Positions 28,124-37,417 of a DNA stretch of 64,000 bases are shown piece by piece. The stretch comes from Renibacterium salmoninarum ATCC 33209 (lineage in GTDB: Bacteria > Actinomycetota > Actinomycetes > Actinomycetales > Micrococcaceae). The notes below the pieces were generated by a model. It was not told the origin of the DNA. It did not search any database and saw only the letters and a list, made by a program, of their open reading frames with translations. Each line of letters opens with the position of its first letter. Position 1 is the stretch's first letter. Location: NCBI RefSeq assembly GCF_000018885.1, contig NC_010168.1, forward strand, positions 1,674,001 to 1,738,000, read 5' to 3'. A program made the translations under genes and the position numbers.

Positions 28124-29590
28124 CCACCACCTCGCAGGTAGCAAGCAAGGGCTTGCGCTCCGGAATTCTCGACTTAGGCGACTCGGTAATGCTGGGGTTA
28201 GCTTCTACCGCACCGGTATATTCGCTTGCCGCCACATTAGGTCTCATCGTCGCGGTCAATGGCAATTACACGCCGCTCATCTTGATCCTAGGCTTCATCC
28301 CCGTGCTCTTTATCGCCTTTGCCTTTCGTGAGCTCAATCGGGCGATGCCGGACTGTGGCACTACGTTCACTTGGGTGGGCCGAGCATTCGGTCCATGGGC
28401 GGGCTGGGTGGGTGGGCGCTCGCTTTGGCGGGCATCGTCGTACTGGCGAATTTAGCCCAAATCGCGGGCCAATATCTCTGGCTTTTGATTGGCGACGGTT
28501 CGCTAGCCACAAATCAATGGCTGGTTCGTGGCACAGCAGTGCTCTTTATTGGCCTTATGACCTACATCAATCACCGCGGCATCAGATTGGGCGAGCATGT
28601 TAAACGAGTGCTGACCTATGTGCAGTACCTCGCCTTAGGTGGTTTTGCCTTAGGTCTGATCATCCACATCGTGGCCAACAACTCCCCGCATGGGCAAAGC
28701 TTCAGTTTCGAATGGTTCAACCCCGTTGGTGCTTTTGCCGACTCTGGAGCCGTGGTTCATGGCGTATTGTTGGCGCTGTTTCTGTACTGGGGCTGGGACA
28801 CATGTTTGGCGCTCAACGAAGAGACCGAGAACCCGTCCAAGACGCCCGGCCGCGGGGCAATAATCTCAACCACGCTGTTGGTCGCGATATATCTGTGCGT
28901 TGCCCTGTTGGTCATGATGTATGCCTCCGCTGGTAGCGAAGGCATTGGCCTTGCCAACGGAGCCAATTCCGCTGACGTATTCCTCGCCATGAAAGACGCC
29001 GTGCTGGGACCTTGGGGCTGGCTGATCGTGGTGGCTGTGCTGGCTTCGGTGCTGTCATCAACCCAGACAACTATTCTGCCCACCGCACGAGGCACCCTCT
29101 CCATGGGAATTGCCAAAGCGATTCCGGCCAAATTCGGCTCCGTCAACGCACGATGCCAAACACCTGGGTTTTCAACGGTTGTGATGGGCCTGGTAGCAAT
29201 TGCCTACTACCTCTTGATGAGCCTTTTTAGCCAGAACCTGTTGAGCGATTCGATCAGTGCCATCAGCCTATTTATCGCTTTTATTACGCACTCACTGGAT
29301 ATGCCTGTGTTTGGTTTTTCCGCGGCAGTCTTCGTGAATCGAGTCGAAATCTCTGGCTACGAGGCATTCTTCCGTTACTCGGGGCACTGGTCCTTAGCGC
29401 AGCGTTCGTTATCTCGGCCGTCAAGATGTGGCAGCCCAGCTACGGAAACACACAAATCTTTGGTATCGGCGGGGCTTTTGTTGCCGGTATCTTTCTGCTG
29501 CTGCTCGGGGTGGTGCTCGCTGTCGTCTGTCGCTTCTCCCCTGAGACTAAGAGCTACTTCACCCGAACCTTGGCAAGGACTCCGGACTAA
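28120..29590 (+). pseudogene. APC-family amino acid permease, two frameshifts
   Basis: Three frames add up to one APC-type permease of about 490 residues. The first (28120) reads GLRSGILDLGDSVMLGLAST through PWAGWVGG and then derails. One base is missing in the G/T run near 28404, after which WALALAGIVVLANLAQIAGQ continues in the next frame. A second base is missing in the T run at 29279-29282. Beyond it the true sequence is YYALTGYACVWFFRGSLRES and then GILPLLGALVLSAAFVISAV, ending at 29590. About 12 membrane segments can be counted in the repaired protein. As read, transport is very unlikely. Its ATG overlaps the ATP-grasp gene, suggesting it moved that enzyme's substrate or product. Confidence 0.9.
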
Positions 29591-29722
29591 GAGTCTGCTG
29601 AACTCACAGCCGATCAGGTGAATCCTCTCATAGTAAATTGACGCAGCGTCCGTAAAATTCGACACAGTGTAGACTTTTCCCAAAGGGCGGAACTGCTCTT
29701 TCGGCAGCTATCTGGAGGACTC

Positions 29723-30565
29723 ATGCAGAATTGGCTTATCACCGGCGTCAGCACTGGACTTGGCCGAGCTTTCGCCCAAGCAGCCTTAGACGCCGGGCAC
29801 ACCGTCGTCGGAACTGTTCGCTCGGCACAAGATATCCGCGCTTTTGAAGACCTCAAGCCTGGATGCGCACATGCTCGCATCCTCGATGTGACCGACGATG
29901 ATGCCGTCTTCAAGGTCATGGCAGAAATCAAAGAAACCGCTGGTCCGCTCGATGTCGTGATCGCGAACGCCGGCTATGGCCTAGAAGGAACTTTTGAGGA
30001 AACCCCGTTGTCCCAGATGCGGCGACAGTTCGAAGTTAACGTCTTCGGTGCCGCCGCTACCTTACAAGCGGCGCTGCCGTTCATGCGCCAGCGTCGCCGG
30101 GGACACCTCATGGCGGTAACTTCTATGGGCGGGCTTATGGCCGTGCCAGGATTGTCTGCCTACTGTGGCAGAAAATTTGCGCTTGAAGGCATGCTTGAAG
30201 CCTTGGGCAAGGAAGTTTCTCAGTTCGGCATCCACGTTACGGCCATCGAGCCCGGCTCCTTCCGAACCGATTGGGCGGGGCGATCCATGGTGCGCACGGA
30301 GCAATCCATCGATGACTATGAGCAGCTTTTCGCGCCAATTCGGCAGAAACGCCAATCAGCCAGCGGCAACCAACTGGGCAATCCCGCGAAAGCTGGCGAC
30401 GCCGTCGTGCACATCGCGTCGATAGCTCAGCCGCCAGCTCACCTCGTGCTGGGTTCGGATACACTGCGCCTTATCTCGGACGCTCGTGCTGCCGTGGACA
30501 ATGAGATTGAACACTGGGATGCACTTTCCCGCACGACGGACTTTGGCGAGGGCGCACAACTCTGA
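29723..30565 (+). CDS. Short-chain dehydrogenase/reductase
   Basis: This 280-residue classical SDR has the cofactor motif TGVSTGLG (residues 7-14), NAG as IANAGYGLEG (near 77), the catalytic Ser in AVTSMGG (near 134) and YCGRKFALEGM giving YxxxK. The family reduces or oxidises varied hydroxyl/keto substrates with NAD(P)H; the substrate here is unknown. A clear TGGAGGA site precedes the ATG. The downstream TetR gene overlaps its stop by one base, so the regulator probably controls this gene. Confidence 0.9.
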   Translation: MQNWLITGVSTGLGRAFAQAALDAGHTVVGTVRSAQDIRAFEDLKPGCAHARILDVTDDDAVFKVMAEIKETAGPLDVVIANAGYGLEGTFEETPLSQMRRQFEVNVFGAAATLQAALPFMRQRRRGHLMAVTSMGGLMAVPGLSAYCGRKFALEGMLEALGKEVSQFGIHVTAIEPGSFRTDWAGRSMVRTEQSIDDYEQLFAPIRQKRQSASGNQLGNPAKAGDAVVHIASIAQPPAHLVLGSDTLRLISDARAAVDNEIEHWDALSRTTDFGEGAQL

Positions 30566-31179
30566 TGGCCGGCCAACGTCAGGTATCGAGCCGTCGCCCG
30601 GCTGAGCGCAAGGGTGATATCCGGGAGCGGACTATCTTGGACACCTGCGAGGCATTGCTTGCTGAAAAGGGCTACGAGGCGATGACAGTGGGAGATATTG
30701 CCCAAGGTGCAGAACTTAGCCGCGCCGCAATGTACTTCTACTTTGGTTCAAAGCAGGAAACCGTCACAGCCCTAGTAGCTCGGACGGTCGAGCAGCTCTG
30801 GGAACGGTCCAGGGTCACCAGTGAGACGGAGAATTCGGCCGAGGCAATCGCGATGGCCATGCAGCGCACGGTTGAGCTGTGGAGCAAGCATGGCTTAGTA
30901 ATGCGCACGGCCATTGACCTTTCGCACACCGTGCCAGAAATTGGCGAGCTCTGGAATCGAACCGCAGATCTTTTCATTGCGGCGATTACCTCAGTGTTGG
31001 AAAGGGCTGGCGTCCCAGCTGGCGGTAAAACAACGCAAGCGACAGCCATGGCACAGGCTCTGTGTTGGATGATTGAGCGGACATTATATCACGCATCGCA
31101 AGGAACCCTCGCAGAATTGCAGTCGGCTTCCTCAACCTGTGCACACATCTGGCGCATCAGCGCCGGCCTCAAGCCTTAA
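30565..31179 (+). CDS. TetR/AcrR family regulator
   Basis: This 204-residue repressor-type protein has an N-terminal helix-turn-helix (residues about 19-65: ERTILDTCEALLAEKGYEAM, then VGDIAQGAELSRAAMYFYFG) and a helical ligand domain. The start shares a base with the SDR stop, so the two are translationally coupled. By position it should control the SDR and itself; ligand and operator are unknown. The gene ends five bases before the second long palindrome. Confidence 0.92.
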   Translation: MAGQRQVSSRRPAERKGDIRERTILDTCEALLAEKGYEAMTVGDIAQGAELSRAAMYFYFGSKQETVTALVARTVEQLWERSRVTSETENSAEAIAMAMQRTVELWSKHGLVMRTAIDLSHTVPEIGELWNRTADLFIAAITSVLERAGVPAGGKTTQATAMAQALCWMIERTLYHASQGTLAELQSASSTCAHIWRISAGLKP

Positions 31180-31183
31180 TCCC

Positions 31184-31245
31184 AAATGCTGCACCACTTT
31201 TCGGCCTTAAAGCATGGTTTAAGGCCGAAAAGTGGTGCAGCGTTT
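31184..31245. repeat. Long palindromic element, copy 2
   Basis: Inverted repeat with 28-base arms (31184-31211 and 31218-31245) and the six-base loop GCATGG. The outer part AAATGCTGCACCACTTTT matches copy 1 at 26242 apart from one base, while the inner part CGGCCTTAAA is different and pairs with its own TTTAAGGCCG. It fills the 79-base space between the convergent tetR and glpK genes and may act as a bidirectional transcript end. Confidence 0.88.
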
Positions 31246-31258
31246 GTAGGTGGGTTAG

Positions 31259-32773
31259 TTAGCGGACGTCTTCGTCGACCCAGTCCATTGACTTGGTGAC
31301 TGCCTTTTTCCAAAGGCGGAGCTGCCGAGCACGCTCGTCCTCTTCCATCGCGGGCTCCCAGCGCTTGTCCTCAGCCCAGTTTGAGGACAACTCGCCCAGA
31401 TCGTTCCAGAAGCCGACGGCGAGCCCGGCCGCGTAAGCCGCGCCCAGCGCCGTCGTCTCGGTGACCTTTGGCCGGATGACCGGGACACCGAGAATATCGG
31501 CTTGGAACTGCATCAGTGCATCGTTGGCGACCATGCCGCCGTCGACCTTGAGTTCAGTCAGCGGAACGCCGGAGTCTGCGTTGACCGCATCGAGAACCTC
31601 GCGCGTTTGGAAAGCAGTAGCTTCCAGCGCGGCGCGGGCAATGTGGTTGCGATTCACGTAGCGGGTCATGCCGACAATCGCACCGCGCGCATCTGAACGC
31701 CAGTACGGTGCAAACAGACCGGAGAACGCCGGCACAATGTAGACACCGCCGTTGTCTTCGACCGAAGCAGCGAGCTCTTCAACCTCGGGCGCTGAGGAAA
31801 TCATGCCCAAGGTATCGCGTAGCCACTGAATGAGCGAGCCGGCGACGGCGATTGAGCCTTCCAACGCATAGTGCGTCGGCGCATCCCCAAGTTTGTAACC
31901 AACGGTGGTCAGCAATCCGTTCTTCGAATGAACAATCTCTTCGCCCGTGTTGAAAATCAGGAAGCAACCGGTGCCATAAGTGTTCTTTGCTTCGCCGGTA
32001 TTGAAGGCGGCTTGACCGAAGGTCGCGGCCTGCTGATCGCCCAGAATGCCCGCAACCGGAACCTCGCGCAACAGCTGCGAAGTGTGCACGGTGCCATAGA
32101 CCTCGGAGGAAGACTTGATGGTTGGCAGCATCGAAGCCGGTACGCCAAATGCGTCCAGGATCTCTTGGTCCCAGCTCAAGGTCGCTAGGTCCATAAACAT
32201 GGTGCGCGAGGCGTTGGTCACATCGGTAATGTGGACGCCGCCGTCAACGCCGCCAGTGAGGTTCCAGGTCACCCAGGAGTCGGTGTTGCCAAAGAGTAAA
32301 TCTCCAGCCGCTGCCCGTTCGCGCGCGCCGTCAACGTTGTCTAGAATCCACTTGATTTTTGTACCCGAGAAATAGGTAGCAAGCGGCAAGCCGACCTTGT
32401 CTTTGAACCGCTCCACGCCGCCACCTACCGCCAATTCATCAACAATTGATTGCGTGCGCGTGTCTTGCCAAACAATCGCGTTGTAAACCGGCTCACCCGT
32501 GGTCTTATCCCAGACAACAGCGGTTTCGCGCTGATTCGTAATACCCACTGCGGCGATGTCGTGCCGTGTGAGGTTGGCCTTGGACAACGCGGTACCAATA
32601 ACCTCGCGCGTGTTGTTCCAGATTTCGGTGGCGTTGTGTTCCACCCAACCAGCCTTAGGGAAAATTTGCTCGTGCTCAAGCTGTCCAGTGGAGACAATGT
32701 TTCCGTCGTGGTCGAAAATAATCGCCCGCGAGCTGGTGGTCCCCTGGTCTATCGCGATGACATACTGCGACAT
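31259..32773 (-). CDS. glpK: Glycerol kinase
   Basis: GlpK phosphorylates glycerol to glycerol 3-phosphate. The 504-residue FGGY kinase has the phosphate loop [15 protein letters not shown] at the N-terminus, [17 protein letters not shown] near 78 and IVWQDTRT. The C-terminal FGGY signature [20 protein letters not shown] follows near 400. It lies 60 bases behind glpF in the order glpD-glpF-glpK, so glycerol entering through GlpF is trapped by phosphorylation and then oxidised by GlpD. Confidence 0.97.
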   Translation of the reverse strand: MSQYVIAIDQGTTSSRAIIFDHDGNIVSTGQLEHEQIFPKAGWVEHNATEIWNNTREVIGTALSKANLTRHDIAAVGITNQRETAVVWDKTTGEPVYNAIVWQDTRTQSIVDELAVGGGVERFKDKVGLPLATYFSGTKIKWILDNVDGARERAAAGDLLFGNTDSWVTWNLTGGVDGGVHITDVTNASRTMFMDLATLSWDQEILDAFGVPASMLPTIKSSSEVYGTVHTSQLLREVPVAGILGDQQAATFGQAAFNTGEAKNTYGTGCFLIFNTGEEIVHSKNGLLTTVGYKLGDAPTHYALEGSIAVAGSLIQWLRDTLGMISSAPEVEELAASVEDNGGVYIVPAFSGLFAPYWRSDARGAIVGMTRYVNRNHIARAALEATAFQTREVLDAVNADSGVPLTELKVDGGMVANDALMQFQADILGVPVIRPKVTETTALGAAYAAGLAVGFWNDLGELSSNWAEDKRWEPAMEEDERARQLRLWKKAVTKSMDWVDEDVR

Positions 32774-32833
32774 GGTCTAACTCCTTTGTCATTGCCAGTG
32801 ATCGCTAATAGTTCTGCTGCAAATCGAGCGGTG

Positions 32834-33592
32834 CTACTTAACCCAGACTGCCACGATTGGTGCGATCACGGCGGCGAGAACGCCACCAATGATTGGCCCA
32901 ACCACCGGAATCCACGAGTAGGACCAGTCGCTGGAACCTTTGCCCTTAATCGGCAAGAAGGCGTGCGCAATACGCGGGCCAAGGTCACGAGCTGGGTTGA
33001 TTGCATAGCCGGTGGGGCCACCCAATGACGCACCAATGCCGACGACGAGTAAAGCCACCGCGAGCGGGCCAAGTTGAGATGGTTTACTGCCGAATAACAC
33101 GACCACAAACACCAGCACAAAGGTGGCAATGATCTCGGTAACCAAGTTCCAAGCGTTGTTACGAATCGCTGGACCAGTAGAGAAGACGCCGAGCTTATTA
33201 GCAGCAACCGGCTCCGCATCGAAATGTTGCTTATAAGCCAACCAGCAAAGTACCGCGCCAATAATGGCACCAATGAGTTGCGCAACAATGTAGAGCGCGA
33301 TCGTGCCAGCGTTGATGTCGACGCCTTTGACGAACTCGTGGTTGCCATTGATCGAATTGTTAATGGCTACGCCAATAGTTACTGCCGGGTTCAGGTGTGC
33401 GCCAGATTTAAAGGCGACGTAGACGCCAGCAAAGACGCCAAGGCCCCAACCGAAGTTCACCATGAGCGTGCCGCCGGCATTGCCCTTGGTACCCTTCAGC
33501 ACCACATTGGCGACGACGCCGGTGCCGAGCAGGATCAAAATGGCAGTACCGAACAGCTCGGAGAGAAAAATCTCCATAAGATTCATCGTCAT
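32834..33592 (-). CDS. glpF: Glycerol facilitator (aquaglyceroporin)
   Basis: GlpF is a passive channel for glycerol. The 252-residue MIP-family protein has both pore motifs: LNPAVTIGVA near 68 and AINPARDLGPR near 200, with Arg after the second NPA as the selectivity-filter residue and Asp after it, typical of glycerol channels. Six membrane segments plus two half-helices are visible. The start ATG at 33592 has GGAGT upstream; a second ATG lies two codons on. Confidence 0.96.
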   Translation of the reverse strand: MTMNLMEIFLSELFGTAILILLGTGVVANVVLKGTKGNAGGTLMVNFGWGLGVFAGVYVAFKSGAHLNPAVTIGVAINNSINGNHEFVKGVDINAGTIALYIVAQLIGAIIGAVLCWLAYKQHFDAEPVAANKLGVFSTGPAIRNNAWNLVTEIIATFVLVFVVVLFGSKPSQLGPLAVALLVVGIGASLGGPTGYAINPARDLGPRIAHAFLPIKGKGSSDWSYSWIPVVGPIIGGVLAAVIAPIVAVWVK

Positions 33593-33665
33593 TGACTCCT
33601 CAATGTGTAGTTATTACCGGCCTCGAGTGATGGCCAGCTCTTGTTGCCCGGGTTCCCCAACCCGT

Positions 33666-35441
33666 TTAGGCGATCAAGTTTTGCACCTGCACCCGGTGAA
33701 ACCGGTCCAGGATTTGCTCCGCATGGGAAATTTCTGATTGCACCCGCTCGGGGTCCCAACCGAGTGGTTCGCTGAGCGCTTGGGCAAGCTCAGCAAGTAG
33801 CTCGGCGCTCACCAGACCACGGAACGCCAGCGAAGTTCGGCGAATAATGACGTCCACCAAGTGCCCCACTTGTTCGTGCTCGGCAATGTAGGCCACCTCA
33901 CGCGTGCTGAGTTCATGTGTTGAATGTAATACCGAGTCGGTGCCAGCCTCAAGGAATTCAATCACCTGAGCGGCGCGAGTTCCATAACGGGTCAGCAGAA
34001 CGCTAGCCCGCTCGGCGTCGATCGTGGCCGTGATATGCGCTTGAATCCACTCTTCAACGGCGCTGCCAGTACTCGGGAAGTCCACCCCGCCACCGATGGC
34101 GAGCTTCGCGGTCGAAATCTTGCGCTCCTTGCCGAGCAGCGTCAACACTTCGTTAGACATGTGTTCACTCAAGACACGGAAGGTAGTCCATTTGCCGCCA
34201 ACCAGGGACAAAACCGGAGTTGGCCGACCGGCAATGTTCTGCTGCGCTTGCTCGATTCGGTAATCCCGCGAGACAAACCCTGGCTGAGTTGCGTCGTGCT
34301 TAGGCAGCGGCCGAACACCAGAAAAGCTGTAAACGATCTGATCCCGGCTGATAGGGATCGTGGGAAAGACGTGGCTAACAAGGTCAAAGAAATAATCTAT
34401 TTCCTCGTCAGTGCACAGGGCGTCTTCGCGCATATCGGCATCTAAGTCTGTAGTGCCGACCAAGACCCGATCCCCCATCGGGTAAATCAGCACAATTCGG
34501 CCATCAGTGTGCTCAAAAAAGATCTCGCGACCGGCGCAAGCAGCGAGGAGTTCCGGGTGGTCCAGCACAATGTGTGAGCCTTTTGTGCCGCCCATAAACG
34601 AAGTTGCGGCACCGATAGCTTGGTTAGTTTCATCCACCCAAGCGCCGGTGGTGTTAACCACGACGTCGGCGCTGAAGATAAAGCGCTCCCCCGTGAGCTG
34701 ATCGGAAAGTTCAACGCCGGCCTCCGTCACTGCAGTGACGGCAAGATAGTTACTGGCGCGCGCGGTGTCCGTCTTGCCGCTACCCGCGGCGGCTTTTCCG
34801 GTAAGTTCGCCATCTCGGAGCACATCCAAGGTAAGCCGCTCCGGATTGTACACTGAAGCGTCAAAATAGGTGGCCGCATATTTGATGCCCGGGTTCAGTT
34901 TCGGCAGCGTTTGCAGCGCCTTTTTGCGTCCGGAAAATTCGTGTTTGGGCACGTTGCCACCATCACGAGAAAAAGAGTCATAAAGGCTGAGGCCCAGTTT
35001 GATCAGGAAAGCGCCACGTTCTTTGGGCTTGCCTTGCTGCTTGTGGGTGAGGAAGCGCAGTGGCGCGCTCAGCACGCCGGAAACGGTCGAAAAGATCGGA
35101 ATCGTTGTTTGCAATGGTTTAACGTAATGCGGCGCGATTTTAAGCAACCCGTTGCGCTCCTCAACGGATTCCTTAACCAGTCGAAATTCGCCATTTTCTA
35201 AGTAACGAATTCCGCCGTGAATCATGTGCGAAGAAGCTCCGGAAGCTCCTTGGCAATAGTCGCCACGTTCCACCAAGACCACGTCGACGCCCTGAAGTGC
35301 CAAGTCCCGGAAGGTACCAACTCCGTTGATGCCGCCCCCGATGATCAGCACCTGCGAATGAGGTCGCTCGCGCAAGGCTAGAACGGCATTGCGCTGCTCT
35401 GCGTTGTTGGCTGCTTGGAATTGCGGGCTACTGCCGGACAT
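33666..35441 (-). CDS. glpD: Glycerol-3-phosphate dehydrogenase (FAD)
   Basis: GlpD oxidises glycerol 3-phosphate to dihydroxyacetone phosphate at the membrane and passes electrons to quinone. The 591-residue protein has the FAD dinucleotide motif VLIIGGGINGVG near 31-42, ASSHMIHGGIRYLENGEF near 70-87 and ADVVVNTTGAWVD. The C-terminal DAO_C helical domain covers about 420-570. It is first of the glpD-glpF-glpK set and divergent from the SorC regulator across 137 bases. Confidence 0.96.
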   Translation of the reverse strand: MSGSSPQFQAANNAEQRNAVLALRERPHSQVLIIGGGINGVGTFRDLALQGVDVVLVERGDYCQGASGASSHMIHGGIRYLENGEFRLVKESVEERNGLLKIAPHYVKPLQTTIPIFSTVSGVLSAPLRFLTHKQQGKPKERGAFLIKLGLSLYDSFSRDGGNVPKHEFSGRKKALQTLPKLNPGIKYAATYFDASVYNPERLTLDVLRDGELTGKAAAGSGKTDTARASNYLAVTAVTEAGVELSDQLTGERFIFSADVVVNTTGAWVDETNQAIGAATSFMGGTKGSHIVLDHPELLAACAGREIFFEHTDGRIVLIYPMGDRVLVGTTDLDADMREDALCTDEEIDYFFDLVSHVFPTIPISRDQIVYSFSGVRPLPKHDATQPGFVSRDYRIEQAQQNIAGRPTPVLSLVGGKWTTFRVLSEHMSNEVLTLLGKERKISTAKLAIGGGVDFPSTGSAVEEWIQAHITATIDAERASVLLTRYGTRAAQVIEFLEAGTDSVLHSTHELSTREVAYIAEHEQVGHLVDVIIRRTSLAFRGLVSAELLAELAQALSEPLGWDPERVQSEISHAEQILDRFHRVQVQNLIA

Positions 35442-35548
35442 GGTGAGCGACCTTTCAGTGCTGTGCGCAACTTTTTGACGAACTCTCAGCTGCTTTTAGC
35501 GACCTTATCCCCTATTCTTTGGGCGTAATGAAAATATAGTCAAGTTAG

Positions 35549-35564
35549 CTGCACAAACGTGCAG
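35549..35564. promoter_or_regulatory. Palindrome CTGCAC-N4-GTGCAG before sorC
   Basis: A perfect 16-base palindrome with six-base arms lies 14 bases before the SorC start, overlapping the expected 5' leader just before the AAAGG ribosome binding site. Its place in the glpD/sorC divergent gap makes it a candidate operator for this regulator; no binding data. Confidence 0.4.
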
Positions 35565-35578
35565 AAAGGTCAGTAGGG

Positions 35579-36565
35579 ATGTCTCGTCAGCAGTCTTTCA
35601 ACGATTCGGATGGAATCCGAGCTGCACAAATGTACTATTTGCAAGACCAAACTATGGACGCGATTGCGCGCGAGTTGCGCACCTCTCGATCAACTGTTTC
35701 CCGATTGCTTTCGGCGGCGAGACAAAGCGGATTGGTGCAAATCCAAATTCGCTCACCACAAGAACGCACCCCCGAGCTGGAGCGCGCGATTCGAAAGCGC
35801 TACGGCGTTGACGTCCACGTAGTTCCGGTACCGGACACGCTCAACGAAGGTGAAGTCTTAGAGCGCGTAGCTATGCAGGCGGCGCGCACGATTGGCCCGC
35901 TAGTTGATTCAAATGCGGTAATTGGCGTCGCTTGGGGCTCAACTCTCAGCGCGGTGAGCCGTCATCTGCAGCCGAAGCCAACGCACGATTGCACCATTGT
36001 CCAACTCAACGGAGCCGGAAATACGCGTACCAGCGGTATCGCCTACGCCTCCGAGATCTTACGACGTTTTGGCCAGGCTTATGGTGCGCGAGTGGTTCAG
36101 TTTCCCGTACCAGCTTTCTTTGATCGAGCGTCAACCAAGAAGGCCATGTGGGAGGAACGCAGCGTGCGACGGATCTTGGAGCTACAGCAAAAGATGACCA
36201 TGGCAATTTTCAGCGTTGGTTCTATCGACGCCGACGTACCCAGCCATGTTTATACCGGCGGCTATCTTGATGAAGCAGAATTGGACCATCTGGAGGCTAG
36301 TCGAGTTGTTGGTGATGTTGCCACGGTGTTTTTTCGAGCAGACGGCAATGCTGACGGGATAGCGCTAAATCAACGTAGCTCGGGCCCGCCGCTGAGCCTG
36401 CTGGCAGGGGTTCGGCGCCGGATCTGCGTCGTTTCAGGCGCTTCCAAGATCGATGGACTCCGCGGTGCGCTCGAAGCGGGACTGGCGACCGAGCTCATCC
36501 TCGATGAGGCAACTGCTCGACGACTCGTCGACGTCGACCGCAGCTGGCCTGCTCAAGACCGGTAA
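35579..36565 (+). CDS. SorC-family sugar-binding transcriptional regulator
   Basis: This 328-residue regulator has an N-terminal helix-turn-helix (about 14-55: AAQMYYLQDQTMDAIARELR, then TSRSTVSRLLSAARQSGLV) and a SorC-type effector domain (about 65-320). The NagB-like features VIGVAWGSTLSAVSRHL near 119 and IVQLNGAGNT near 140 are present. SorC proteins sense phosphorylated sugars. Its position divergent from glpDFK suggests control by a glycerol-derived phosphate, and cotranscription with the next three genes is likely because gaps are 9 bases or less. Confidence 0.92.
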   Translation: MSRQQSFNDSDGIRAAQMYYLQDQTMDAIARELRTSRSTVSRLLSAARQSGLVQIQIRSPQERTPELERAIRKRYGVDVHVVPVPDTLNEGEVLERVAMQAARTIGPLVDSNAVIGVAWGSTLSAVSRHLQPKPTHDCTIVQLNGAGNTRTSGIAYASEILRRFGQAYGARVVQFPVPAFFDRASTKKAMWEERSVRRILELQQKMTMAIFSVGSIDADVPSHVYTGGYLDEAELDHLEASRVVGDVATVFFRADGNADGIALNQRSSGPPLSLLAGVRRRICVVSGASKIDGLRGALEAGLATELILDEATARRLVDVDRSWPAQDR

Positions 36566-36574
36566 AGTCAAGGT

Positions 36575-37417
36575 ATGCCCCACCAAATTCCCACGACAGT
36601 CTCACTCAACTCTTCAGCAACCATGCCCTTACAAGGATTCGGTCTCTACAAAGTTCCAGCTGAGGAAGCCGAGCGCCTCACTAGGTTGGCTATTAAGGCT
36701 GGCTATCGACTTATTGATACCGCGGCCTTTTATGGCAACGAAGAAGCTGTGGGCGCGGGAATTCGAGCCGCCATTGCTGACGGTCTAGTCAGCCGAGAAG
36801 AGCTTTTCGTTACCTCAAAACTGTGGAACGATCAGCACGGCTACGACTCCGCATTACAAGGCTTTAGCGAGTCACTGCAGCGGCTGGGACTGGACTACCT
36901 GGACTTGTTTTTAATCCATTGGCCGAGCCCAGCACAGAACCGGTATCTCGAAACCTGGCGTGCATTTGAAACGATGGCACGCAATGGTCAGGCACGTTCC
37001 ATCGGCGTCAGCAACTTTCTGCCAGAGCACCTGGAACGCCTCCTCGACTCAGCAGAGACCATCCCGGCCGTGAACCAAGTTGAACTGCACCCTTGGATGC
37101 AGCAAGGCCCGCTGCGAGCCTTTCATGCGCAACATGGCATTGTTACTCAGGCTTGGAGCCCGCTTGCGCGTGGTAAAGCTCTCAATGACGTTGCCCTGCT
37201 CAGCTTGGCCGAATCAGCGGGACTTACAGTAGCGCAGCTGATCCTCAGCTGGCTGCGTGATCTGAATATTAGCGCTATTCCGAAGGCCTCAAGCGCGGAA
37301 CGAATCGCAGCCAACTTTGACCTTCCAGAACCACGCCTTAGCCCACAACTGCTGGCCAAAATGGCTCAATTAGATCGCTTTGAGCGCGTTGGCCCTGATC
37401 CCCGGACGGTCTCATGA
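36575..37417 (+). CDS. Aldo/keto reductase
   Basis: This 280-residue (alpha/beta)8 NADPH-dependent reductase has GYRLIDTAAFYGNEEAVG (Asp and Tyr of the tetrad, near 48-63), LFVTSKLWN with the catalytic Lys, FLIHWPSP with His, and SIGVSNF. It resembles the 2,5-diketo-D-gluconate reductase subgroup; the actual substrate is unknown. It starts nine bases after sorC and overlaps the next gene by four (ATGA). Confidence 0.92.
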   Translation: MPHQIPTTVSLNSSATMPLQGFGLYKVPAEEAERLTRLAIKAGYRLIDTAAFYGNEEAVGAGIRAAIADGLVSREELFVTSKLWNDQHGYDSALQGFSESLQRLGLDYLDLFLIHWPSPAQNRYLETWRAFETMARNGQARSIGVSNFLPEHLERLLDSAETIPAVNQVELHPWMQQGPLRAFHAQHGIVTQAWSPLARGKALNDVALLSLAESAGLTVAQLILSWLRDLNISAIPKASSAERIAANFDLPEPRLSPQLLAKMAQLDRFERVGPDPRTVS

